Position numbers and translations under genes: made by a program. Of a stretch of 14,656 nt of DNA, positions 6,896-13,408 are shown piece by piece. The notes beneath the pieces were generated by a model. That model did no database searches and was not told where the DNA came from. It saw only the letters and a program-made list of their open reading frames with translations. Source of the stretch: Halovenus sp. (GTDB lineage Archaea; Halobacteriota; Halobacteria; Halobacteriales; Haloarculaceae). The stretch is from assembly GCA_003551265.1 (NCBI GenBank), contig PUMG01000371.1:1-14656 (forward strand), read 5' to 3'. The first letter of the stretch is position 1. Each line of letters begins with the position of its first letter.

Positions 6896-7423
6896 ATGAC
6901 GCGTGAGGAGCGCGGCCGTGATGACGAAACGCGCACTTCAGACGGTGGAGAGACCTCTGACACCGGCAAAGAGGCGTTCGACGACATTGAGGACGAAATC
7001 CAGGAAGAACGTAAGAGAGTTTTCGGTGAGGAAGCGATCACCACAGACTCGGGCGAGGAGTCCACCACAGACCCTGACGAGAAGAGCACCACAGAATTGG
7101 ACGAGGAGTCCACCACGGACTTTGACGAGGAGTCCATTAAACACTCGGACGAGAAGATCACTACAGAATCGGACGAAGAGTCCACCACGGACTCTGACGA
7201 GGAGATCACACCGCAGTCGGAAGCACTCAGACAACAGCAGTACGTCGTCGGCGTCGGGGTGGCTGTGCTCGCAGGCGTTGCACTCGCCATCGGAAGCTTC
7301 CAGCGGTTCCCCGATCTTCCCACCGCCGTCCCCGGTGTCTTTGGTCTGTTAGGAGCGGCTCTCGTCTACTGGATCGTCAAACACAGCCTGTATCCGACAG
7401 AGAGGCAACTCCCGCTGGAGTGA
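6896..7423 (+). CDS. acidic repeat protein with two C-terminal TM segments, unknown function
   Basis: I do not recognise a named family for this 175-aa protein. Residues 1-106 are highly acidic and low in complexity. They contain a helical stretch with EDEIQEERKRVF (32-43), then seven 8-residue repeats of the type DxDEESTT at 51-106. Residues 116-134 and 144-163 are two strong hydrophobic segments joined by a short loop with Pro and Asp. This suggests a hairpin in the membrane, with the acidic tail and the short basic C-terminus on the same side. The gene lies 54 bp after SBDS with its own promoter. The repeats make the tail likely to vary in length between strains. A membrane tether or chaperone-like tail is possible, but no function can be assigned. 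Confidence 0.8.
   Translation: MTREERGRDDETRTSDGGETSDTGKEAFDDIEDEIQEERKRVFGEEAITTDSGEESTTDPDEKSTTELDEESTTDFDEESIKHSDEKITTESDEESTTDSDEEITPQSEALRQQQYVVGVGVAVLAGVALAIGSFQRFPDLPTAVPGVFGLLGAALVYWIVKHSLYPTERQLPLE
7022..7213 (+). repeat. 24-bp in-frame tandem repeat, seven units plus one degenerate unit
   Basis: Units begin at 7046, 7070, 7094, 7118, 7142, 7166 and 7190, each exactly 24 bp. A more degenerate unit lies at 7022-7045. The core GACGAGGAGTCCACCACA recurs with few changes, so the DNA itself, not only the protein, is conserved between units. This points to recent tandem duplication. The encoded repeat is DxDEESTT, rich in Asp, Glu, Ser and Thr. Confidence 0.85.
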
Positions 7424-7449
7424 CGACCGGGCGTGACGGACGATAATCC

Positions 7450-7456
7450 CTATATT
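7450..7456 (+). promoter_or_regulatory. TATA element of the DUF5796-like gene
   Basis: CTATATT lies about 26 nt upstream of the ATG at 7479. The 6-bp inverted sequences GCGTGA (7431-7436) and TCACGC (7459-7464) flank it; they may be chance. The spacing favours 7479 over the in-frame ATG at 7455, which would overlap the TATA element. Confidence 0.55.
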
Positions 7457-7478
7457 GCTCACGCGACGAAACGAGCAC

Positions 7479-7913
7479 ATGGTCACACATTCCGAGGTCG
7501 CACCAGATACGCTCTCGGTTCGCCTCGTCGACGGCGGAATCGTCGTCGGATACCTCGACGGCCGGGAAGTGTTCTATCACGGCCCGCCGACGCCGGAGGA
7601 GACACCACACCTGACTGCACCCGGCAAGGACGTTCACGTGCTCGTGACAGACGCCTCCGAGACGAGTGGGATTCTGATGTACGTCGACGAGCGCACAACC
7701 GAGTCGAGCATCCTCGAAGCCACCGGAGTCGGCCGCATTCTTCTCGAACCGGGCGACCAACGGACACTGTTTCCCGGCGTCGAAGTCGAGCGGACTGGCC
7801 TTCGGTGTGAGATTACCCTCGACGACGACCTCGTCGACGGCCGTGTGTTCGTCTTCGAAGAAGACCAGTTCGCTGAACACGCCTACGAACTCCAGAGCTC
7901 CTCTGAAGAGTAG
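7479..7913 (+). CDS. DUF5796-like haloarchaeal protein
   Basis: This 144-aa soluble acidic protein resembles the haloarchaeal DUF5796 family as I recall it. Shared features are an early LVDGGIVVGYLDGREVFYHG segment (about 16-35), PGKDVHVLVTD near 48-58, the TGVGRILLEPGDQRTLFPGV stretch (about 82-101) and a closing DGRVFVFEEDQFAEHAYEL. It is predicted to be mostly beta-strand, with no membrane segment or signal peptide and no catalytic motif. Its function is unknown. It follows the repeat protein by 55 bp but has its own leaderless-type promoter. It is convergent with mutS, their stop codons being separated by 18 bp, so read-through in either direction would produce antisense RNA. The domain name is from memory and is less certain than the gene call. 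Confidence 0.85.
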   Translation: MVTHSEVAPDTLSVRLVDGGIVVGYLDGREVFYHGPPTPEETPHLTAPGKDVHVLVTDASETSGILMYVDERTTESSILEATGVGRILLEPGDQRTLFPGVEVERTGLRCEITLDDDLVDGRVFVFEEDQFAEHAYELQSSSEE

Positions 7914-7931
7914 GTGAGCCAGTCGTTCGTG

Positions 7932-10604
7932 TCACTCCTCTCGTTCGTCGAGTTTCTGCTGCCAGGTCTGAATCCGCTGGACGACGTCGAGTGGCGGCGT
8001 TTCGGCGAGGTTCAACTCCTGCAGCGAGTCGAGAATATCCTGTTCGACCCCGTCTCGTGCGTCCTCTGAGGTCTCCTCACGTGTCTGCTGAGCTGTCCCA
8101 TTCTCGGTATCGTCCGCCCCTTCGCTCGCGTTCCGGAATCCGCCGCTACCGAGGTCGAACACCGCCTGTACCGGCTCGCTGTTCCCACCTTTCGCCTCGA
8201 TAGCCTTCTCCTCACGGAGTTTCTGCAGAACGTCCTCCGAGCGCTCAACCACCGGTGCAGGCACTCCTGCGAGGTCGGCGACGTGGACGCCGTAACTTCT
8301 GTCTGTGGGTCCCTCTCTGACGGTTCGGAGGAAGGTAACGTCGCCGTCTGATTCGTCGGCCGCCACGTGGACGTTCTCCACCCGGTCGAGGTGCTCGGCG
8401 AGTGTCGTCAACTCGTGGTAGTGAGTTGCGAACAGCGTCTTCGCGCGGACCGTATTGTGCAGGTACTCGGTCGCGGCCCAGGCAATCGAGATGCCGTCGT
8501 AGGTTGCCGTCCCTCTCCCGACCTCGTCGAGGATGACGAGCGAGTCCTCGGTGGCGGAGGGGAGGATGTTCGAGAGCTCTTGCATCTCGACCATGAACGT
8601 CGAGCGCCCCTGTGCGAGTTCGTCGAGCGCGCCGACGCGGGTGTAGATGCCGTCGACGAGTCCAATCTCTGCCGAACGGGCCGGGACGAAGCTCCCGACC
8701 TGTGCGAGCAGCGTAATCAACGCGTTCTGGCGCATGTACGTCGACTTCCCGCTCATGTTCGGCCCGGTCACCACGAGAAACCGGCGGCCGTCGTCCATCC
8801 TGAGGTCGTTCGGCACGAACTCTGTCGTCTGCTCGACAACAGGGTGGCGACCACTGTCGATTCGGAGCCTGTCGTCCTCGAAGATGTCGGGACGAGTCCA
8901 GTCGTTTCTGACTGCGTGTGCCGCCAGCCCTGCAAAGACGTCCACCTCTGCGAGCGCTCGCCCCACGTCCTGCAGGAGCGTCGCGTGTTCGGCAACCTGC
9001 TCGCGGAGCGCCTCGAATAACTCGCGTTCGAGTTCGTGACGTTGCTCTTCGAGTCGGAGTATCTCACGCTCGCGCTCGTCGAGTTCGGGAATGGTGAATC
9101 GTTCGCTGTTTTTGAGTGATTTGACCTGTTGGTAGCTCTCTGGCACTTTCTCGACCTCGCTGTTTCCGACCTGAATGTAGTATCCATCGGTTCGGTTGCG
9201 GTCGACCTGCAGGTGGGTGATGCCGTGAGCCTGTTTCTCGCGCGCTGGCAGGCGCTCAATCCACGACAGTGCCTCGTCGTGACGCCCGATTATTTCGTCG
9301 AGTTCGTCGTCGTAGCCGACCTGAAAGAGACCGCCCTGTGAGATTGTTCCCGGCGGCTCGTCAACGATGGCCGCATCGAGTTCGCTCGAAAGCGCCGTTG
9401 CAGCCTCGCTGTCTGGTCGCGAGAGTGCCTCTCCGAGCGCAGAATCTGCGAGACGGGCCGTCTCGGTGACGGTTGCCTGAAGTTCAGAAAGCAGTGCGAG
9501 GGTTCCCGCCGCTGCACGCAGGTCACGGGCGTTTGCGCTCCCGGAGGCTGCACGCGAGGCGAGGCGTTCGAGGTCGTAGGCACCATCGAGCGTCTCACGG
9601 ATACGCTCTCGTTCCATCGCTGCCTCCGTGAGGGCCTCGATGGCAGAGTGGCGACGCTCCAGTTCGGTTCGCGAGCGGCGTGGACGGGTGAGCCACTCCC
9701 CGAGAAGCCGTCGACCAGCACTCGTCACCGTGTGGTTGAGCGTATCCAGCAGGCTTCGGCCGCTGTCGCCCTGCATCGTTTCGGTGAGTTCGAGGTTGCG
9801 CTGTGTCGTCGCATCGAGTTCGACGTGTTCACCCGAGCCGTGAGACTGCAGGCGGGTCATCGATGCCAGGACACCCACGCCAGTCTCCTCGACGTAGGAG
9901 AGAACAGCACCCGCAGCCTGAACGGTCACGTCTTCAGTCACCCCGACGCTTTCGAGCGTTTCCCGACCGAAGTGCTCGTGGACCTGATGGCGTGCCCGTC
10001 CGGGTGCGAACGCATCCGTCGCGTGGAGTGTGAGCGTCGCGTCCGTCCGGTCACGAATCTGCTCCAGCAATCCATCGTCCGTCCGAAGCGTCGGTCCGGG
10101 CAACACTTCGACCGGGTTGAAGCGGTAGAGTTCGGTGAACAGCTGCTCTTTTGCATCTACTCCCACACACTGGGCGACGTGGAACTGTCCCGTCGTGACG
10201 TCCGCGAAAGCCAGACCGTAGCGCGCTCCATCGTGGACGATGGCGGCGAGATACTGTGCGCTCGAATCGACCGTCTCGAGTAGTGTTCCGGGCGTCACGA
10301 TACGTGTCACCTCGCGAGCGTGCCCGTTCTCGGTTTCGTACTGGTCGGCGACGGCGACACGGTATCCACGTTCGACGAGCGCCGTCAGATAGGGGGTAAG
10401 GTCGTCGACGGGAACGCCAGCCATCGGATACGACGAACCGTGAGAGGACTTCTTCGAGACCTTCAGGTCGAGTTCGTCGGCGACTGTTTCGGCGTCCTCG
10501 CCGAAGAACTCGTAGAAATCACCACACTGCATCGCCAGCAGGTCAGTCTCGGCCTCTCGCTTGAGGTCGAAGAACTCGCCGACGATGCCTCCTGCTGTCG
10601 TCAT
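7932..10604 (-). CDS. mutS: DNA mismatch repair protein MutS
   Basis: This 890-aa protein is a full-length MutS of the MutS1 type. The mismatch-binding domain carries the Phe-x-Glu motif in GDFYEFF (about 27-33). The connector and lever domains follow to about residue 560. The ATPase domain has Walker A GPNMSGKST at about 614-622 and Walker B LVILDEVGRGT at 689-699. A helix-turn segment SYGVHVADLAGVP and a C-terminal dimerisation helix end the protein. MutS recognises mismatches and small loops and recruits MutL in the cytoplasm. Residues about 815-856 form a long acidic linker before the C-terminal helix, consistent with salt adaptation. No mutL is adjacent: the downstream neighbour is convergent, so mutL must be elsewhere. 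The ATG at 10604 has a TATA element GTTTTAATC centred about 27 nt upstream. The gene is divergent from uspA-like at 10697. Confidence 0.97.
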   Translation of the reverse strand: MTTAGGIVGEFFDLKREAETDLLAMQCGDFYEFFGEDAETVADELDLKVSKKSSHGSSYPMAGVPVDDLTPYLTALVERGYRVAVADQYETENGHAREVTRIVTPGTLLETVDSSAQYLAAIVHDGARYGLAFADVTTGQFHVAQCVGVDAKEQLFTELYRFNPVEVLPGPTLRTDDGLLEQIRDRTDATLTLHATDAFAPGRARHQVHEHFGRETLESVGVTEDVTVQAAGAVLSYVEETGVGVLASMTRLQSHGSGEHVELDATTQRNLELTETMQGDSGRSLLDTLNHTVTSAGRRLLGEWLTRPRRSRTELERRHSAIEALTEAAMERERIRETLDGAYDLERLASRAASGSANARDLRAAAGTLALLSELQATVTETARLADSALGEALSRPDSEAATALSSELDAAIVDEPPGTISQGGLFQVGYDDELDEIIGRHDEALSWIERLPAREKQAHGITHLQVDRNRTDGYYIQVGNSEVEKVPESYQQVKSLKNSERFTIPELDEREREILRLEEQRHELERELFEALREQVAEHATLLQDVGRALAEVDVFAGLAAHAVRNDWTRPDIFEDDRLRIDSGRHPVVEQTTEFVPNDLRMDDGRRFLVVTGPNMSGKSTYMRQNALITLLAQVGSFVPARSAEIGLVDGIYTRVGALDELAQGRSTFMVEMQELSNILPSATEDSLVILDEVGRGTATYDGISIAWAATEYLHNTVRAKTLFATHYHELTTLAEHLDRVENVHVAADESDGDVTFLRTVREGPTDRSYGVHVADLAGVPAPVVERSEDVLQKLREEKAIEAKGGNSEPVQAVFDLGSGGFRNASEGADDTENGTAQQTREETSEDARDGVEQDILDSLQELNLAETPPLDVVQRIQTWQQKLDEREE

Positions 10605-10626
10605 ACTCTCTCGTGGGTTCGTCTCC

Positions 10627-10635
10627 GATTAAAAC
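10627..10635 (-). promoter_or_regulatory. TATA box of mutS
   Basis: On the minus strand this reads GTTTTAATC, centred about 27 nt upstream of the mutS ATG. It is a good haloarchaeal TATA match and supports a leaderless mRNA. Confidence 0.6.
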
Positions 10636-10664
10636 GTCACGGGTGCTGTCGAGACGGTTGGCGA

Positions 10665-10672
10665 TGTTTATT
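10665..10672 (+). promoter_or_regulatory. TATA element of the universal stress protein gene
   Basis: TGTTTATT lies about 28 nt upstream of the ATG at 10697. A second AT-rich stretch GATATTTA (about 10684-10691) is too close to the start to serve as the TATA box for this ATG. Confidence 0.5.
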
Positions 10673-10696
10673 GTCGTTGCGACTGATATTTACACG

Positions 10697-11143
10697 ATGT
10701 ACGAACGTATTCTGGTCCCGACCGATGGAAGTGAGAACGCAGAGGCTGCCATGACACACGCGCTTTCGCTTGCCACCCAGCACGATGCCGAGATACACCT
10801 GCTCCACGTCATCAACACACGGAGATACGATACCTCCATCGAGAGCCAGGTTGCACCGCTCAGACGGAAGGGAAATCGATACATCGAGGAACACGTTGAG
10901 GCGGCCGCAGAAACCGACATCTCGCTCACAACGGCGATGGAGCTCGGCAAGCCAGCAGCAACTATACTGAAGTACGCCGATGAACACGATGTCGACCTCA
11001 TTGTGATGGGAACCCGTGGACACGGTGGACTCGCTCGCCGTCTGCTTGGGACGACGACGAGCTACGTCACAACTCACGCCAACGTGCCTGTGTACGTCGT
11101 GCCGGCAGCAAGCGAGCCTGACAGTGAAACTGAGGGGAGATAG
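10697..11143 (+). CDS. universal stress protein, UspA family
   Basis: This 148-aa single-domain protein starts with MYERILVPTDGS, the typical first strand and loop of the family with D10. The ATP-binding motif G-2x-G-9x-G-T is complete: G105, G108, G118 and T119 in GTRGHGGLARRLLGTT. The final strand VPVYVVPA (130-137) is also typical. It should therefore be of the nucleotide-binding, probably dimeric type. Usp proteins of this class act in the cytoplasm in stress responses, but the specific role of any one paralogue is rarely clear, and haloarchaea carry many of them. The upstream in-frame ATG at 10613 would add 28 residues unlike the family and would place the TATA box inside the gene, so I take 10697. 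The gene is divergent from mutS. Confidence 0.93.
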   Translation: MYERILVPTDGSENAEAAMTHALSLATQHDAEIHLLHVINTRRYDTSIESQVAPLRRKGNRYIEEHVEAAAETDISLTTAMELGKPAATILKYADEHDVDLIVMGTRGHGGLARRLLGTTTSYVTTHANVPVYVVPAASEPDSETEGR

Positions 11144-11159
11144 TAACAGACTGAATGAC

Positions 11160-11203
11160 TGAGAGGCAGCCTGATTGACAGACGTTCGAGAACGCTCCTC
11201 TCA
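11160..11203. terminator. imperfect stem between convergent genes (candidate bidirectional terminator)
   Basis: TGAGAGG (11160-11166) pairs perfectly with CCTCTCA (11197-11203), and a smaller hairpin CGTTC-GA-GAACG lies inside at 11183-11194. The element sits between the ends of the convergent stress-protein and 65-aa genes and overlaps the stop codon of the latter. There is no T-tract, so this is only a candidate. Confidence 0.25.
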
Positions 11204-11398
11204 ACCGAGAATATCGCCAATCCGTCGCGGTTCACCCGACAGCGACGGATTCTTCTCGATGATTTGCAGGACCTCGTGGTCGGTCACGTCGGGGTAGTCC
11301 TTCTGGATTGCCTCCTCGATGAGCGCCTTTTCCAGTCGGAACTCCGTCCCCTCGTAGACGACGTCGACTCCAGTTTCGTCGAAAGAAAGAACAGTCAT
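11201..11398 (-). CDS. small haloarchaeal protein (DUF5800-like)
   Basis: This 65-aa acidic protein has two short beta-strand-like segments at the start (TVLSFDETGVDVVYEGTEF, 2-20), then a helix LEKALIEEAIQKD (22-34). The C-terminal half is HEVLQIIEKNPSLSGEPRRIGDIL (41-64). It resembles a small family found in haloarchaea that I recall as DUF5800; that name is uncertain. It has no cysteine, no membrane segment and no catalytic motif. Its size and its VTDHEVLQII segment would suit a small adaptor or nucleic-acid-associated protein, but this is speculation. The ATG at 11398 has a TATA element GATTTTTATC centred about 27 nt upstream. It is divergent from the aldo/keto reductase and convergent with the stress protein. 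Confidence 0.85.
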   Translation of the reverse strand: MTVLSFDETGVDVVYEGTEFRLEKALIEEAIQKDYPDVTDHEVLQIIEKNPSLSGEPRRIGDILG

Positions 11399-11420
11399 AG
11401 CTGCCGGTAGGGCAGGTATC

Positions 11421-11430
11421 GATAAAAATC
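11421..11430 (-). promoter_or_regulatory. TATA box of the 65-aa protein gene
   Basis: The minus strand reads GATTTTTATC, centred about 27 nt upstream of the ATG at 11398. A further AT-rich stretch (TGTATATAGG, 11431-11440) lies next to it and could be an alternative element. Confidence 0.6.
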
Positions 11431-11456
11431 TGTATATAGGAATTCTCGTCCCCGAA

Positions 11457-11464
11457 GCTTTTCA
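11457..11464 (+). promoter_or_regulatory. TATA element of the aldo/keto reductase gene
   Basis: GCTTTTCA lies about 26-30 nt upstream of the ATG at 11489 in a 90-bp divergent intergenic region shared with the 65-aa gene. No Shine-Dalgarno sequence precedes the start. Confidence 0.5.
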
Positions 11465-11488
11465 CAGGTTCGCGCCATCTGGACGCAC

Positions 11489-12463
11489 ATGGAGTACACT
11501 ACCCTCGGCCGAACTGGAATGGAAGTGAGCCGAATCTGTCTCGGTTGCATGAGTTTTGGCAGCTCGTCGTGGCGCGAATGGGTGCTCGACGAAGAGGAGA
11601 GCCATCCGATAATCGACCGTGCAATCGACCTCGGAATCAACTTCTTCGACACCGCAAATATGTATTCTCGCGGGGAATCTGAGCGGATTCTCGGCAACGC
11701 GCTGGAGGGACGGCGTGACGAGGCGGTTGTCGCAACCAAGTGTTTCTTCCAGATGGACGACGACGACCCGAACTCAGGGGGACTCTCACGGAAAGCCATC
11801 GAGCAAGAACTCGAAGCGAGCCTCGACCGCCTCGGAATGGATACAATCGACCTCTATCAGACTCACCGCTGGGATTACGACACACCAATCGAACAGACGC
11901 TCAGGACGCTCGACGACGCTGTCAGGCGTGGACAGGTCAGATACATCGGCACGAGTTCGATGTGGGCCCACCAGTTCGCCGATGCGTTGCACATGAGCGA
12001 CCGACTGGGACTGGAACGCTTCGCCACGATGCAGAACCACTACAACCTGCTCTACCGCGAAGAAGAACGTGAGATGCTCCCGTTCTGTGAGAATGAAGGC
12101 ATCGGCGTAATTCCGTGGAGTCCGCTCGCAAGAGGGTATCTCACCCGACCACACGACGCCTTCGACGCTACAACTCGCGGACAGTCTGATTCACACGCTC
12201 AGTCACACCCGTACTTCGAGGGCAACGGCGAGGACATAAACGAGCGCGTGGCGGAACTCGCAGACCAGACGGATGCCTCGATGGCTCAGATTGCGCTGGC
12301 CTGGTTACTCCACAAAGAGTGGGTCGACGCCCCCATCGTCGGGACAACGAGCGTCGAACATCTCGAAGAAGCGGTCGAGGCGCTCGACATCTCACTCTCA
12401 GAGAGCGATATCGAGTGGCTCGAAGAACCCTACGAACCGGTGTCAGTGAGCGGTCACGAGTAA
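11489..12463 (+). CDS. aldo/keto reductase
   Basis: This 324-aa protein is a (beta/alpha)8-barrel NAD(P)H-dependent oxidoreductase. The catalytic tetrad is visible: D54 and Y59 in NFFDTANMYS, K84 in VATKC, and H126 in LYQTHRWD. The N-terminal hairpin MEYTTLGRTGMEVSRICLG is typical of the AKR11-14-like bacterial and archaeal group. The C-terminal NADP-binding region is PIVGTTSVEHLEEAVEAL, near 288-305. It acts in the cytoplasm, reducing aldehydes or ketones or oxidising alcohols. The natural substrate cannot be read from sequence, and genomes of this class usually carry several paralogues. No metabolic partner gene lies beside it: it is divergent from the 65-aa gene and followed by secF with its own promoter. 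Length and motifs are complete. Confidence 0.95.
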   Translation: MEYTTLGRTGMEVSRICLGCMSFGSSSWREWVLDEEESHPIIDRAIDLGINFFDTANMYSRGESERILGNALEGRRDEAVVATKCFFQMDDDDPNSGGLSRKAIEQELEASLDRLGMDTIDLYQTHRWDYDTPIEQTLRTLDDAVRRGQVRYIGTSSMWAHQFADALHMSDRLGLERFATMQNHYNLLYREEEREMLPFCENEGIGVIPWSPLARGYLTRPHDAFDATTRGQSDSHAQSHPYFEGNGEDINERVAELADQTDASMAQIALAWLLHKEWVDAPIVGTTSVEHLEEAVEALDISLSESDIEWLEEPYEPVSVSGHE

Positions 12464-12495
12464 GTATCCTCCCTGCTTGAACGTTTGTACGCCGT

Positions 12496-12515
12496 GGATA
12501 AGAAAAGGCTTATCC
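12496..12515. promoter_or_regulatory. 7-bp inverted repeat overlapping the secF TATA element
   Basis: GGATAAG (12496-12502) and CTTATCC (12509-12515) are perfect inverted copies separated by 6 bp. The right arm coincides with the TATA element, which lies 24-30 nt upstream of the secF ATG at 12539. A dimeric regulator bound here would block TBP/TFB access. This is a candidate operator or autoregulatory site; symmetry and position are the only evidence. Confidence 0.45.
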
Positions 12516-12538
12516 TACCCGATATCGGAGCCAAGTCC

Positions 12539-13408
12539 ATGGGACGCATCGACGTCGAACAGATTCCCTACGAGGACTACACTAACCGCCAGCTTGCAGC
12601 GGTTCCGCTGGCAGTTCTCGCACTGGCACTCGCGGTGATAGCGATTGCCTACCTCGTGACCGGAACGCCGGTTGCACTGGGGTTCGAGTTCACAGGGGGA
12701 ACTGTGATTACATTTTCGGCTGACGACACATCCACCGACGAAGTCCGGGACTTGCTCGCCGAGTTCGAAACGGAGACGATTCGGTCTGTGGGAGTTGGCA
12801 ACGACTACGAAGTAGAGACACAGCTAGAGGAGACCGACGAGATGGAGGGAATCATCGAAGAGGAGTACGGAGATGATTCGATACAGGCGGTAGAGGTGCG
12901 CTCAGCCCAGTTCGGAGGAGACACACAGCGAGAGGCATTGCTCGGGGTGGCGCTGGCGTTTGCAGGGATGAGTATTCTCGTGGCACTGATGTTTCGGACG
13001 GTTGTTCCGAGTGTCGCGGTCGTGGCCTCTGCCTTCTCTGACATTATGATTCCGCTGGCGCTGATGAACGTCTTCGGCATCGAACTTACGCTGGGTGCCG
13101 TTGCCGCGCTGTTGATGATTATCGGGTATAGCGTCGACTCCGACATACTGCTGAATAACCACGTACTGAAACGGCATGGGACGTTCTACGAGAGTGCGTA
13201 TCGGGCGATGCGAACTGGTGTCTCGATGACGCTCACGTCGATTGCTGCGATGGCGACGATGGCGATTGTCGCCCGATTACTTGGGATTCCACTGCTCGAC
13301 GACATCGCGCTCATCCTCGTGTTCGGACTCGTTGCTGACCTGATGAACACGTACCTGCTCAACATGAGCCTGCTGCGCTGGTACAAGTTCGAAGGGGTGA
13401 AACGATGA
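12539..13408 (+). CDS. secF: protein translocase subunit SecF
   Basis: This 289-aa protein has the SecF layout of six TM segments (about 21-41, 134-154, 158-178, 185-207, 230-248 and 256-278) with an extracytoplasmic domain at 45-130. GFEFTGGTV (48-56) matches the D1 motif, normally GxDFxGG. GYSVDSDILLNN (196-207) is the archaeal form of the conserved TM4 motif with its acidic residues. SecF with SecD assists Sec-dependent protein export and membrane insertion using the ion gradient; archaea have no SecA. An in-frame ATG exists at 12485, but it lies upstream of the TATA element at 12509-12515, so 12539 is chosen. The gene overlaps secD by 4 bp (ATGA), giving a tight secFD operon. The order secF then secD is the reverse of the usual bacterial one. 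Confidence 0.95.
   Translation: MGRIDVEQIPYEDYTNRQLAAVPLAVLALALAVIAIAYLVTGTPVALGFEFTGGTVITFSADDTSTDEVRDLLAEFETETIRSVGVGNDYEVETQLEETDEMEGIIEEEYGDDSIQAVEVRSAQFGGDTQREALLGVALAFAGMSILVALMFRTVVPSVAVVASAFSDIMIPLALMNVFGIELTLGAVAALLMIIGYSVDSDILLNNHVLKRHGTFYESAYRAMRTGVSMTLTSIAAMATMAIVARLLGIPLLDDIALILVFGLVADLMNTYLLNMSLLRWYKFEGVKR
13392..13400 (+). promoter_or_regulatory. ribosome binding site for secD
   Basis: AAGGGGTGA closely matches the archaeal Shine-Dalgarno core (AGGAGGTGA) and lies 4 bp before the secD ATG at 13405. It is inside the 3' end of secF, as expected for an internal operon gene, and contrasts with the leaderless first gene of the operon. Confidence 0.6.

Noticed and set aside
7022..7213. 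Possible CRISPR array because of regular 24-bp units
   Set aside because: The units are directly adjacent with no spacers and stay in frame within a coding sequence, so this is a coding tandem repeat.
7431..7464. Inverted sequences GCGTGA and TCACGC flanking the TATA element of the DUF5796-like gene
   Set aside because: The arms are only 6 bp and 22 bp apart, which is easily met by chance in GC-rich DNA.
8367..9020. Open frame of 217 codons on the plus strand inside mutS
   Set aside because: It covers the mutS ATPase region in antisense and has many Cys, Arg and His residues, typical of a shadow frame.
9648..10283. Open frame of 211 codons on the plus strand inside mutS
   Set aside because: It is antisense to the connector and core domains of mutS, with no motifs and atypical composition.
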